Shown here in pieces: positions 18,082 through 28,900 of a stretch of DNA of 64,000 bases. The position numbers and the translations under genes are program-made. This DNA is from an uncultured Prevotellaceae bacterium (GTDB taxonomy: Bacteria > Bacteroidota > Bacteroidia > Bacteroidales > Bacteroidaceae): positions 17,615 to 81,614 of the forward strand of contig ONTS01000007.1 of NCBI GenBank assembly GCA_900320845.1. The letters run 5' to 3'. Under the pieces are notes generated by a model. The model was not told where the DNA came from. It saw nothing but the letters and a program-made list of their open reading frames with translations, and made no database searches. The stretch's first letter is position 1, and every line of letters begins with the position of its first letter.

Positions 18082-20283
18082 ATGACACTAAAGCACACAT
18101 CACTACACGACTTCTTCCGCCGTCAACTCGGCGTCTGGCCCGACGCCCGTCAGCGCTTCAACGACCTGCAACAGGTGCAGACACGCGAGGCACACTTCGG
18201 CAATGCTGTCGTCATGCTGCAACATAACCCGGGCCGCATGCTCTCTACCAATGCCGATATGGCAAAGGCACTGCGCGGCGAGCGCCCATGTTTCCTGTGC
18301 AGCCACAACAGGCCCGACATACAAGTGGCAGAAGACTTCGCCAATGACTTCGAGATACTCATCAACCCCTACCCCATTCTATCCGAACACTATACCATCG
18401 CCCTGCGCACGCACACACCGCAGATGATACTCGCTCCTCTGCCACACAACGACAGTGCTTTCCATGCTTTGCTGAAGTGGACGGAGGACTATCCGCAACA
18501 TACAATAATATATAATGGTCCGCGTGCGGGAGCCTCAGCACCCGACCACCTTCATCTACAGGCTGGCGATGGTAGCCGTCTGCCGTTGCTCACACGATGG
18601 CACAGCCTGCGCCAACAGCTGCAACATGTAACTACCATGCCGCATGGCACAGCCCTCTTCCGTCTGCACGGACACTGCGCCAACGCCTTTGCTATGACCT
18701 TCAGCAACAACGAGGAGGCACAACACGTGTTTAGCACGCTGTATCTGGCTATGCAACAGGCCCTTGGCACGCAGGAGGAGCCGCCCATGAATATTGTGGC
18801 ATGGCATGGTGATGAGAAATGGGTGTGCATCTTCCCCCGTAAGGCCCACCGCCCCGCCTGCTTCTTCGCCACCGACGAGAGCCAACGCCTCATCAGTCCG
18901 GGAGCCCTCGACATGGCTGGACAGATGACAGTACCACGCCACGACGACTACATAAGCCTGACCGACGATGAAGTGGCACACATATATGCCGACGTGTGTG
19001 TCGACGACGACACCATGCGACGCATCGGCGAAAAACTCTCAGCCCTGCTGCAGCCTACCATCAGCGTAGGGCTGATGACGGCACAGCGCATCACCGTATG
19101 CTTCCACGACCCCTATAGCTATGCTGACGGCACCATGCAGGGGCAACATACCATAGAGATGAAGGACGGAATGCTGTGTTGTAAAGGAAAAAAATACCAT
19201 CAACTGCGCTTCGCCCCCAAAACCGACAAGGGCACGTTCACCCTCGATGATGTCACCATAGGCATACATTTCCACTGGCAGCGCAACGAGCCACAGACTT
19301 TTGAGGACGAATTGCTGCTCTCTGCTGATGAAACGGGAGAGATGGAGGTGGTCAATCGTCTTCCCATTGAGCGCTATCTCGTCAGCGTTATCAGCAGTGA
19401 GATGAGTGCCGATGCTCCTCTTGAGCTGCTTAAGGCTCACGCCGTCATCTCCCGCTCCTGGGTTCTGCGTATGATGCAGCGCTACCGGCAGAGTGTACAC
19501 CCTGCTCCCTGCCACGAAGAGCGCACCGTCATGGATGACGGCACCCCGTGTCTACTACGATGGTACGACGCCGAGGGCCACAGTCGCTTTGATGTATGCG
19601 CCGACGACCACTGTCAGCGCTATCAGGGCATACGTCGCACCACCAATGCCAATGCCGAAAAGGCTGTGGCAGACACCAGTGGCATGGTACTCGCCTACAA
19701 CGACGAGATTTGCGATGCCCGCTACGCCAAGTGCTGCGGCGGAACAACGGAGACATTTGACACCTGTTGGGAAGATATGCCTGTACCCTACCTCACCCCG
19801 GTGACATGTCCATACTGCCACCATGCCGATATTACCACCATGCTGAATGCCTATGACCGTGAGACACAAGACTTCTATCGTTGGGAGGTGGTTTACTCGC
19901 AGGAGGAACTGACCCAACTGGTTGACAACAACCTACATATCGACCTCGGACTCATTGAAGACCTTGTCCCCCTGCGTCGCGGTGCGAGCGGTAGGATTTC
20001 CCTGCTGAAGATTGTCGGACAGCACGGCAGCCTCGTCGTTGGCAAAGAGCTGGAGATACGGCGCATGCTGAGCGACAGCCACCTGCTGAGCAGTAACTTC
20101 ACCGTAGAACGTACAAACGGCGACATACCGACAGCGACACGCTTCACCCTCCACGGCAACGGATGGGGACACGGCGTCGGATTGTGTCAGATAGGAGCTG
20201 CCAACATGGCTACCAAAGGTTTCACATACGAAGAGATATTACACCATTACTATAAAGGAACAACTATAAAAAAATACTTCTAA
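18082..20283 (+). CDS. DUF4922 (GalT/HIT-like) - SpoIID fusion protein
   Basis: A 733-residue protein with two unrelated halves and no signal peptide. Residues ~1-280 resemble DUF4922 and the GalT/Ap4A-phosphorylase branch of the HIT superfamily: PCFLCSHNRP (possible metal site), then DHLHLQ with His156, His158 and Gln160 matching the HxHxQ nucleotidyl-transfer motif. Residues ~385-733 are a SpoIID/LytB domain with LPIERYLVSVISSEMS (Glu440 aligns with the catalytic acid of SpoIID), AKCCGGTTE, and the GHGVGLCQIGA motif (696-706). SpoIID cuts denuded glycan strands in spore formers, but this organism should not sporulate. The gene overlaps ampG by one base (TAATG), implying a role with imported muropeptides in the cytoplasm. 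Confidence 0.85.
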   Translation: MTLKHTSLHDFFRRQLGVWPDARQRFNDLQQVQTREAHFGNAVVMLQHNPGRMLSTNADMAKALRGERPCFLCSHNRPDIQVAEDFANDFEILINPYPILSEHYTIALRTHTPQMILAPLPHNDSAFHALLKWTEDYPQHTIIYNGPRAGASAPDHLHLQAGDGSRLPLLTRWHSLRQQLQHVTTMPHGTALFRLHGHCANAFAMTFSNNEEAQHVFSTLYLAMQQALGTQEEPPMNIVAWHGDEKWVCIFPRKAHRPACFFATDESQRLISPGALDMAGQMTVPRHDDYISLTDDEVAHIYADVCVDDDTMRRIGEKLSALLQPTISVGLMTAQRITVCFHDPYSYADGTMQGQHTIEMKDGMLCCKGKKYHQLRFAPKTDKGTFTLDDVTIGIHFHWQRNEPQTFEDELLLSADETGEMEVVNRLPIERYLVSVISSEMSADAPLELLKAHAVISRSWVLRMMQRYRQSVHPAPCHEERTVMDDGTPCLLRWYDAEGHSRFDVCADDHCQRYQGIRRTTNANAEKAVADTSGMVLAYNDEICDARYAKCCGGTTETFDTCWEDMPVPYLTPVTCPYCHHADITTMLNAYDRETQDFYRWEVVYSQEELTQLVDNNLHIDLGLIEDLVPLRRGASGRISLLKIVGQHGSLVVGKELEIRRMLSDSHLLSSNFTVERTNGDIPTATRFTLHGNGWGHGVGLCQIGAANMATKGFTYEEILHHYYKGTTIKKYF

Positions 20284-21560
20284 TGAAGAAACGTAATCCT
20301 TGGGCGTGGATACCCACACTCTACCTCTCAGAAGGTTTCCCCAATGTCATCGTCATGACCGTTGCTGTCACTATGTATATGCAGCTTGGCATGAGCGATA
20401 CCGAAATTGCATTGTACACCAGCTGGCTTAGCTTGCCTTGGGTTATCAAGCCTTTGTGGAGCCCCTTCGTCGACTTGTTCAAGACCAAGCGTTGGTGGGT
20501 ACTTGCCATGCAGCTGCTACTCGGTGCCTCTCTAGGCGGTGTTGCCTTCACGCTCAACGCCAATTTCTGGTTTCAGGGCAGCATGTTTTTCTTTTTCATG
20601 ATGGCATTCAGCAGCGCCACGCACGACATAGCCGCCGATGGCTACTACATGCTTGAACTCGACAACCACCAACAGACGTTCTTTGTCGGCATACGCAATA
20701 CGTTCTATCGCATTGCCGTTATCCTCGGCACCGGACCGCTCATCGCTGCAGCCGGCATGCTGCAAGTATTGCTCCGTACTAAAGTAGCATACACATGGAG
20801 TCTGGTGTTCTACGGTTTGGCAGGACTCTTCCTTGCCCTGTGGCTGTACCACAGCTTCATCCTGCCCCACCCCATTGCTGACAGAAAACAAAAAGTGAAT
20901 GCCCAGGAAATCATGGTAGGCATAGGCAAGTCGTTCTCCACATTCTTCAAGAAGTTCCCCGTCAAGCAGATGCTGTTTGTCATCCTCTTTCTCTTATTCT
21001 ATCGCTTCCCCGAGGCTATGCTCACCAAGATGACCACCACGTTCCTGCAACGTCCGAGCACTGAGGGCGGACTGGCACTAGCACCCCAAGAGTTCGGCCT
21101 GGCTTATGGTACGGTAGGACTCATCGGACTGTTGCTCGGAGGCATCGTTGGAGGCATGCTCGCCAGCCGCGACGGACTGAAACGCTGGCTGTGGCCCTTC
21201 GTCATAGCACTCACATTGCCCGACCTGGTGTATGTGTACCTCAGCTATGCCATGCCCGACAACCTGTGGATCATCAGCTTTTGCCTCTTCATTGAACAGT
21301 TTGGCTACGGACTGGGCTTCACGGCTCTCACGCTCTACATGCTTTATATCTGTCAAGGCGAGTTTAAGACCTCACACTACGCCATCTGCACCGGCATTAG
21401 CTATCTGGGTCTGATGCTTCCGGGCATGATATCGGGATGGCTGAAGGACACTATAGGCTACCGGGCATTCTTCATTGTGGTGATGTTCCTCTGCGCCATT
21501 ACATTCATCGTGACCGCATTCGTAAAGATCGACCCCACCTTCGGAACGAAAGAAGAATAA
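20283..21560 (+). CDS. ampG: AmpG-like MFS permease
   Basis: Major-facilitator protein of 425 residues with twelve predicted spans. The start is fixed by the one-base overlap with the upstream stop codon (TAATG). AmpG-family landmarks are LYLSEGFPNVIV at the N-terminus, SLPWVIKPLWSPFVD, and SSATHDIAADGYYM. AmpG proteins bring GlcNAc-anhydroMurNAc peptides from the periplasm into the cytoplasm for recycling. Coupling to the SpoIID fusion supports the same job. Related family members in Bacteroidetes are often named simply MFS transporter, so the substrate remains inferred. Confidence 0.85.
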   Translation: MKKRNPWAWIPTLYLSEGFPNVIVMTVAVTMYMQLGMSDTEIALYTSWLSLPWVIKPLWSPFVDLFKTKRWWVLAMQLLLGASLGGVAFTLNANFWFQGSMFFFFMMAFSSATHDIAADGYYMLELDNHQQTFFVGIRNTFYRIAVILGTGPLIAAAGMLQVLLRTKVAYTWSLVFYGLAGLFLALWLYHSFILPHPIADRKQKVNAQEIMVGIGKSFSTFFKKFPVKQMLFVILFLLFYRFPEAMLTKMTTTFLQRPSTEGGLALAPQEFGLAYGTVGLIGLLLGGIVGGMLASRDGLKRWLWPFVIALTLPDLVYVYLSYAMPDNLWIISFCLFIEQFGYGLGFTALTLYMLYICQGEFKTSHYAICTGISYLGLMLPGMISGWLKDTIGYRAFFIVVMFLCAITFIVTAFVKIDPTFGTKEE

Positions 21561-21729
21561 GGGAGTGTACAATCTGACGAAGTACTACGAAGCGTTCAGT
21601 GCCATATTGTGTCGCTGCAGCCTGGCTGCAGCTGGTTCATTGCTCCTCTTTCATTGTTCATTGATACCCGTATAGCCACACTATCACTAATCCATAATCT
21701 ATCATTCACCTTTCCCATCTTCATTACCC

Positions 21730-22506
21730 ATGCACAGCGTTCGTCCCAAGAAGCACCTCGGTCAGCATTTTCTCATTGACCTTGACATAGCCCGCCGTAT
21801 TGCCGACACCGTCGACATACGCCCCGACCTGCCTATCCTCGAAATAGGACCAGGCATGGGAGTACTCACACAGTATCTCATGCAGAAAGGTCGTCCGCTT
21901 AAGGTGGTTGAGATTGACCGTGAGTCGGTGGCTTATCTCCACGAGCACTTCCCACAGCTGGAGGGCAACATCATTTCCGACGACTTTCTACGCATGGATC
22001 TTAGCAAGGTGTTCGACGGACAACCATTCCTGCTCATAGGTAACTACCCTTACGACATCTCATCACAGATATTCTTCCGTGTTGCCGAGCACCGCGAGCT
22101 TATTCCCTGCTGCACGGGCATGATACAACACGAGGTGGCGCTGCGCATGGCATCGGCACCTGGCTCTAAGGCTTACGGCGTGCTCTCCGTGCTGCTGCAG
22201 GCGTGGTACAACATTGACTACCTGTTCAGCGTCGATGCTTCGGTGTTCAATCCGCCGCCAAAGGTGCAGAGTGCCGTCATCAGCATGCAGCGCAATGGGC
22301 GCAACAACATGGCATGCGACGAAAAGCAGTTCCGCAACGTAGTGAAAACGGCTTTCAACCAGCGAAGAAAGATGTTAAGAGTATCGTTGAAGAAGATGCT
22401 CGCCGCAGAGCAGGTACTGCCCGAGCCCTTTCCCACCATGCGCCCCGAGCAGCTCACTATCGAACAGTTTGAGCTACTCACCAATACCATACAAGGCAAT
22501 CGGTAG
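21730..22506 (+). CDS. rsmA: 16S rRNA dimethyladenosine transferase RsmA/KsgA
   Basis: Dimethylates two adjacent adenosines near the 3' end of 16S rRNA during small-subunit maturation. The 258 residues show the SAM site LEIGPGMGVLTQYL, acidic DDFLRMDL, and the catalytic NYPYDIS (NLPY in most bacteria; NYPY is common in Bacteroidetes). The C-terminal VKTAFNQRRKMLRVSLKK is the RNA-binding arm. It follows ampG by 169 bases with no clear terminator between them. It is convergent with the DUF3943 gene, 5 bases away. Confidence 0.95.
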   Translation: MHSVRPKKHLGQHFLIDLDIARRIADTVDIRPDLPILEIGPGMGVLTQYLMQKGRPLKVVEIDRESVAYLHEHFPQLEGNIISDDFLRMDLSKVFDGQPFLLIGNYPYDISSQIFFRVAEHRELIPCCTGMIQHEVALRMASAPGSKAYGVLSVLLQAWYNIDYLFSVDASVFNPPPKVQSAVISMQRNGRNNMACDEKQFRNVVKTAFNQRRKMLRVSLKKMLAAEQVLPEPFPTMRPEQLTIEQFELLTNTIQGNR

Positions 22507-22511
22507 GAGAA

Positions 22512-24062
22512 TCACAACCCTTTTGACACTCCCAGCAGCCATTCAAATGTATGCGAATAACTGGGCGATTGTGCAGGGTAAAACTTATAGTGTGCGTGTC
22601 GGTTGAAATAGTTGGCACCGACATACAATCCCCACTTCTTCCACAAACGAATGTTGACGCTACTCTTCATCGCCAACAGCCCACTCACGCCTTCATCACC
22701 CTGCGTGCTCCATGAAGCAGCATCTCTATTGAAGTTTATCTCACTACAGTCTATCCACGTATATAGCCTGTAGTATTCTGCAGTCAGGCGCAGACGAAGC
22801 AGCCTGCCCATCTCGCAGGTAGTATGATAACGGAGGGTAAAGCCGCTGCCGACATTGTAGTTGCGGTTGATGAAGTCGTGTTGAATGTCACTCATCATGC
22901 CTCCCAGTACCATCGCATTTACATAGAATCCCCCTCGCATGGTGACATACCTGCCTGTATCGGTCGTATACTGAATACCTGCTCCCACGCTAACGGTTTC
23001 AGCCAGCTTGTAAGGCATCACGTTGAGTCGTCCGGCATCAGTCTCCATATAATTGAAATGCTGGTACAGTCCCACCTCGCAAGCTCCTTTTCCCTCGGCA
23101 ATTTGCGTGCTTGCCACGCGCCCCACCAGTCCGATGTTGTTCACCAACGGCTGATGCTGACCCATGGCCATCGTGGATGCGAAACGGAAATAGCTGAACG
23201 GCTTACGGTCGACAACGGTCTGCACCACATCGCCGTATTCAATATCGAGTCCTACAAATGCCGTCTGCATATTGGCTTTTTTCTGTGCTGATGTATGCAG
23301 CAGTCGTATTCCCGTCGACACATCCACCATCAGGTGCTGCGGCAAAAAGGTGACGCGCTCTTTGCGCTGCCGCCGGTTATCACCATGGATAAGGCGGGTG
23401 AAGCCACGCATGGGGTTGAGCACAAAAGCCACCGCCTCACGCAGAAAACGGCTGCCACCGCGCTGGGTATCGTCCAATATGGCATCGCTGAGACGGTAAG
23501 CGGTCTCACCGATGGCTGCACCACCGATGGAAGTGGACAGAAAATCGTTGACGGAAAGCCACTCGTTCTCGCCACCTATCTCCCACAAAAGGCTACCGGC
23601 AGTGCTGTACAGCATGGAGACATAGTAGTTCATCCCATTGCTGCGCGCAGCATTGTAGTACATATTGCCGTGATAGGGATGCGAAAAGAGGTTGGTGTAC
23701 ATCTTGTCGCTGTCCCAAAACCAATGTCCCAGTCCTATGTTGCGTCGGAAACTTTTCATGGATACGTGCGCATAGTCGCCGTTCAACACAAATCGGTCGA
23801 TGGCAAGCAGTCCTACGTTGAAGCCTATCACCTCAGCGACAGCCAACCACGACCGGCGCTTGGCGACATACTCTGAAGTACTGTCAGGCGTTGTAGGGCC
23901 GATGGTGTTGCTCACAGCTTCGACGGGTATAATAACACTATCCATCGGAAGCGGCACGACAACGGTATCCATACAAGTTATCGGGACAGCGGCAGGCAAC
24001 ACCGACACTATCCACGCCATCATCAACGACAGCAACAATCGTTTATAACTTAAGCCATTCAT
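22512..24062 (-). CDS. DUF3943 domain outer-membrane-type protein
   Basis: A 516-residue protein with a signal peptide (MNGLSYKRLLLSLMMAWIVS then VLPAAV). Its centre matches the Bacteroidetes family DUF3943: WFWDSDKMYTNLFSHPYHGN, MLYSTAGSLLWEIGGENE and LSTSIGGAAIGETAYR. The C-terminal half alternates polar and aromatic residues (TRYVTMRGGFYVNAMVL, GSGFTLRYHTTCEMGRL) and ends in a hydrophobic residue pair, as expected for an outer-membrane beta barrel. The function is unknown. It is downstream of rsgA by 210 bases and ends 5 bases from rsmA on the other strand. Confidence 0.8.
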   Translation of the reverse strand: MNGLSYKRLLLSLMMAWIVSVLPAAVPITCMDTVVVPLPMDSVIIPVEAVSNTIGPTTPDSTSEYVAKRRSWLAVAEVIGFNVGLLAIDRFVLNGDYAHVSMKSFRRNIGLGHWFWDSDKMYTNLFSHPYHGNMYYNAARSNGMNYYVSMLYSTAGSLLWEIGGENEWLSVNDFLSTSIGGAAIGETAYRLSDAILDDTQRGGSRFLREAVAFVLNPMRGFTRLIHGDNRRQRKERVTFLPQHLMVDVSTGIRLLHTSAQKKANMQTAFVGLDIEYGDVVQTVVDRKPFSYFRFASTMAMGQHQPLVNNIGLVGRVASTQIAEGKGACEVGLYQHFNYMETDAGRLNVMPYKLAETVSVGAGIQYTTDTGRYVTMRGGFYVNAMVLGGMMSDIQHDFINRNYNVGSGFTLRYHTTCEMGRLLRLRLTAEYYRLYTWIDCSEINFNRDAASWSTQGDEGVSGLLAMKSSVNIRLWKKWGLYVGANYFNRHAHYKFYPAQSPSYSHTFEWLLGVSKGL

Positions 24063-24272
24063 TCAATGTTTAAGCGAAGAGGGTACCACTTAGCGGAATG
24101 ACAAAGGGAAAGTAAAGTAAGAGAGAGGTGAGATACTGTGCCATAGGTGGCAGACAGATCCGAATACGCTGCATAGACCAGAGCACTTGAAAAAATCAAG
24201 GTAATCTGTAAAATCTGCCGGGCTTTACCCCTGTCCGAGCGTCAGCCCATAGTTTTAGCTTTTTCATAGTTT

Positions 24273-25205
24273 TCAATACGCTTCCCTATACTTGCTCTCG
24301 TCCTTATCATCGAGCATGGAAAGGTATGATTGGTATCTGCTTGGCGCTATGCGGTGCTCTTCCAGTGCCTGTAGCACGGCGCAGCCCGGCTCATGCGTGT
24401 GTGTACAGTTGTCGAAACGGCATTGCCCAGCATAATGAAACAGGTCGCGGAAGTATCCTGTCAGCTCTGCGCGTTCCATGTCGAAGGTGCCGAAGCCCTT
24501 TATGCCCGGTGTATCGATAAGCCATCCGCCTCCTTCCACTGCCAACATCTCCGAAAAGGTCGTTGTGTGCATACCCTTGTTGTGCGCTTCCGATATGGCT
24601 GCGGTGCGCAGGTTGGCACCGGGTATGAGGGTGTTGAGCAGTGTCGACTTTCCCACGCCGCTGTTGCCGCTGAACAGTGTGGTACGTCCTTGAAGCAAGG
24701 GTAGCAGCTGCTTGCGTGTTACACTGTCAGTGGCGTTCGTACGCAGACAGCTATAGCCTATGCTTTCGTACACGGCAATGAGATAATCTTGCAGTTGTTG
24801 TTCAGCCTCGTCAAGCAAGTCGCACTTGTTGAACACCAGTACCACAGGCACACGATAGGCTTCTGCTGAAGCGAGAAAGCGATCGATGAATGTCGTGCTC
24901 GTCTCGGGATAGTTTACCGTGACGACGAGGAAAGCCTGGTCAACGTTGGCTGCCAATATATGGCTCTGCTTGGAGAGGTTACTTGAGCGGCGGATGATGT
25001 AGTTGCTGCGGTCGGCAATCTCCTTGATGAAGGCGCGTCCCTCTGCATTGACAACGATATCTACCCTATCGCCTACAGCCACAGGGTTCGTACTGCGAAT
25101 GCCGCGAAGGCGGAAGTTGCCCTTCACCTTGCATTCGTAGCTCGAACCGTCGTCGGTCCGCACTATGTACCAACTGCCGGTATTCTTGATGACAAGTCCT
25201 TGCAC
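24273..25205 (-). CDS. rsgA: ribosome small-subunit-dependent GTPase RsgA
   Basis: Circularly permuted GTPase that checks and releases factors late in 30S assembly. The 310 residues start with an OB fold ([18 protein letters not shown]). The GTPase motifs come in permuted order: NKCDL (G4), then [14 protein letters not shown] (G1), then DTPGIKGFG (G3). A C-terminal zinc knuckle holds [14 protein letters not shown]. All key residues are intact. It is probably transcribed with or after frr, from which it is separated by 71 bases. Confidence 0.96.
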   Translation of the reverse strand: MQGLVIKNTGSWYIVRTDDGSSYECKVKGNFRLRGIRSTNPVAVGDRVDIVVNAEGRAFIKEIADRSNYIIRRSSNLSKQSHILAANVDQAFLVVTVNYPETSTTFIDRFLASAEAYRVPVVLVFNKCDLLDEAEQQLQDYLIAVYESIGYSCLRTNATDSVTRKQLLPLLQGRTTLFSGNSGVGKSTLLNTLIPGANLRTAAISEAHNKGMHTTTFSEMLAVEGGGWLIDTPGIKGFGTFDMERAELTGYFRDLFHYAGQCRFDNCTHTHEPGCAVLQALEEHRIAPSRYQSYLSMLDDKDESKYREAY

Positions 25206-25276
25206 AAGTTATGAATGGAAAATGGATAATTGATAAAGGATATTTATCAAGTCTCCGTTACCAATTATCCATTATC

Positions 25277-25837
25277 TTATACTGTCATTATTTCCTTGTT
25301 TTTCTCTTCAAGCAGTTCGTCAATGCGTTTGATATGCTTATCGTGAAGTTTCTGCAGTTCGTCTTCTGCATCTTTCTCATTGTCTTCGGAGAGTCCGTCC
25401 TTGATGGCTTTTTTCAGTCTGTCCTTGATGTCTCCTCGCACGTTGCGCACTTCCACCTTGGCCTTTTCGCCCATCTTGTTGCACTGTTTCACCAGGTCAC
25501 GGCGTCTTTCTTCAGTGGGTTGCGGTATATTGAGGCGTATCACTTCACCGTTGTTTTCGGGTGTGATACCTACGTCGCTATCCATGATGGCTTTTTCAAT
25601 GTCGCGTATCTGTTTCTTGTCCCATGGTTTGATGGCTATGGTTCTTGCGTCGGGCACGCTGACGGAGGACACCTGATTGAGTGGCACCATCGAACCGTAG
25701 CTATCTACTCGCACACCGCTGAGGATTGCTACATTAGCACGTCCGGCACGCACACGTGCCAAGGCGTCGTCAAGGTACATGCACGCCATTTCCATGCGTT
25801 CATCAGCCTCGTTGAGGGTTGCTTTAACGTCTATCAT
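25277..25837 (-). CDS. frr: ribosome recycling factor
   Basis: Splits post-termination ribosomes with EF-G. The start is placed at 25837, giving 186 residues beginning MIDVKATLNEADERM, the usual length and N-terminus. An in-frame Met nine codons upstream would add an atypical lead. Hallmarks are LDDALARVRAGRANVAIL, the domain-II region ending in AIMDSDVGITPENNGEVI, and the C-terminal helix with LQKLHDKHIKRIDELLEEK. It lies upstream of rsgA on the same strand, and only 75 bases downstream of the leucine-rich protein gene. Confidence 0.95.
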   Translation of the reverse strand: MIDVKATLNEADERMEMACMYLDDALARVRAGRANVAILSGVRVDSYGSMVPLNQVSSVSVPDARTIAIKPWDKKQIRDIEKAIMDSDVGITPENNGEVIRLNIPQPTEERRRDLVKQCNKMGEKAKVEVRNVRGDIKDRLKKAIKDGLSEDNEKDAEDELQKLHDKHIKRIDELLEEKNKEIMTV

Positions 25838-25912
25838 AATATAAAAGGTTTTGGTTTTCTGCATACAAAAATAGAAATCTTTCAGCAGTCAGGCAAAAGA
25901 AGCGCCATTTTT

Positions 25913-28900
25913 CTAACCAAAACCACTGCTGGTATGACAAAAGAAAAAAGGAATAATAAGACAGAAGTCTGTACCGCGCAGGTTTTCCCATCCTAAGTAG
26001 TCGAACTCCCACAGAGGTTGGAAGTCGTAGAGTCCTGGATCTTTGTCGCTGCGGATGTACACCGGTGTGTTGGCAGGCAGCACATGGTTTACTCCTTCCT
26101 CATTCCCCCCTTTACCGAACAGCGCGGTCTTGAACATCACGTTGACGTTTTCATTAGATTCAATTTTTTTGGTCATCAGACCCTCGATGAAATAGCACTG
26201 AACACCTTCAGGAATCATGGCATCGTAATCCAGTATGAGGGTTGACGAATAGTATCCGGCCTTTTTATTGGTCACCGTATTGAGGGCATTGGTGGCAGGA
26301 TTGATAGTCAGAATATGCGGCCACAAGTGCATGCGCACCTCAATATGCGGTTTACACAACGTATTTGGAAATTCGGCTGTCGCTGTATTAACAGGTTCGA
26401 TTTCTCCATTAGAACCGAGAATGGGTACATTATTTTCATCCACATTTTGGTTGAAGCCGGTGTTGAATTTTCCTATTACTACTTTTCCGTCAAGTTCATG
26501 ATCTTTCCAACCCTGTTCGTCGATGAGTGTTCCAGCGGAATGTATGAAGAGGTACTGTTGGTTTTCATCGTAGCGAGATGCGTCGAAGTTGCATCCAGAG
26601 AATTTATCGATACTGTTGGCTTGTGCCACTGTACACATCCAGGGATTACTCTCGGTGGTGATAGCAGTACCATTGTTACGTGCGTGGTAAAGATTGGGAT
26701 AGAGCTTCACTTCGTTGTCGAACTTGTGTGTGTATCCTCCGTTGACCATTAAGAGTGCCAACCAGTCTTTCCTGCGTACAGCCTCTATATTATCCTGATC
26801 CTCATCACTACCCTGAGCACGGATAATTTCTGTGGAGATGTATCCTACCTGAGGACTCCAATTGCTCTGATAAAACAATTTTATCGGGCCTGTCTTTTCA
26901 CTATCGTCTGTTGTCAGTTCTTTGGGAAGCATATGTAAATCCAAAGTGGTAAGCATATTGCGCGCGCACATCAGGTAACGAAGGTAAGGACCGATATGGG
27001 TCAAATCCAATTGTGTAAGCAGATTATCTTCACAGAGCAACTTTCTGAACACACCTTGTTTTACATAATTGAGATTCAGCTCTCTCAAACGTGTAGTATA
27101 GATAAGATCATCTGAACGTGGTATGGAGAGTGTAGTTCCGCCTTTTGTCAACTCATTACGGATGGTATAAGTACCACCGTTGACCTGCAACACTTCAAGC
27201 ATATCAATATGCTCCTGCAAACGATGTTCAGAGGGTACTAACAAGAAGTCGAGACTCTCCCAATGATGACGGTGAGCTGTAAAATTAGATATCATTGGAC
27301 AATTATCTATCTTGATATCGCCATTTTTACCGATAAGCTTACCCTGTGATATCTGTATGATACTCAAGTTGCTATTATTAGACAAGTCAAGCTCTTCAAT
27401 AAGACTGTTGTATAGTTGGAAGGTACTAAACCTACAATTTCGTGCTATTACCTTTTTCAGATTGCAGAAATATTTCCAGTCATCAGAGAAAGAAGGATTA
27501 TATCGTTCTGGTAACGCTGTACATCCACTGATATTTAATTCTTCTAGAACAAACAACTCACTCCATTCCTTCGAACTCATTTCTTCTGGTCTTTCAGACT
27601 CATTAGGTATAAGGATTAGGTTTGCCAACTTGGTATGGTCGCTGACATTAAGTTTTTTGAGTAGAGAGAAAGAGGTGCGCAATGTTGTCAGATTGGGTAT
27701 TATCCCTCCGGAAATGTCAAATTCCTCTATACCACTATACGACAGGTTAATGTCAGTGATTGCAGTGTTGTTTTCTGACAAAATAAGATTTTTGGATTCT
27801 GGACCGGTATAAGCCAACTTTTGCAGGGCTGTACAACCGCTCACGTCAAGAGTGGGAACGTCTTCTACAAATAATTCCTTGAGACGTGTCTGCGTACTGA
27901 GGTCTACCGTGAGGTTGGGTGCATTTTCGGCAGTGATATCAAATACGGTACGGTCAGAAGGGATTATCACAAGGTCGACATCGCCTATCACATGCAGTTT
28001 CTTCAGTCTGGGCATATAGAAATCGCCGTCTTCGGAAAAGTCTATACTCTCCACATGTCCTACAGGTGCATAGGTGTACTCTTCCAGATAGTTGTTGTGT
28101 ATGAGAATATTGCCATCTGGGTTTTCCCCCTGCAGGTTTTCATTATAGTATGCTATGAAACCGTCACCGCCTTCGTTGTCAAACACCAATATGCCCTCTA
28201 GAGACAACAATATAGGATACGAAGTCAGGTCAAGGGGAGTTGCATGGGTGTAGAATCTTCCAAGGTTGGTGTTTTGCAGTTCCAGCAGCCTGAAACACAT
28301 CGTTTGTGAGGGCAGACCTATCCCGCTGGTAAAGTTGTGACAATTGTTAAGTTTGAGCTCTGACAAAACATTATAATCTGTTACATTGAGGGTTGAAATG
28401 TGTGTACCAGACAGGTTCAACGCCTCCAGTTTACCTTTTGCTGTGGGCAATGTCAATGCTGTAATGGGGCTATTCTCAAATTCCGCCACTCTCAAGTTTG
28501 CAGCATTCTGCAGCGAAACTGAACTTGTCAGATTCGGGCAGTTGTTGGCGTAAAGATTGGTAATATAATACCAAAGGTTGCCACTCAATGGTATCGATGA
28601 TAGTTTAGTATTGCTTATATCTAACAACACCAAAGTCGTAAGATTATTGCTTGCAAAATTGACTGTTGTAAGCTTGGTGTTTTTTGACAAATCAAGTTCT
28701 TCCAATGTTGAAGTGGCTGTAACTTTGAGTGTCGTTATATTACGGAAATATTCCACACCTTTATAGGTGACAGGTCCTTTGTTACCTTTATCCACTATAG
28801 AGTAAGAATCCAAGGCAGTCTTGTACCATCGGGCATTATTAGCATTATAGTTCTGCCTCCAATTTGGACGCAAACCAGCGTCTTTCATAAAATAGGCATT

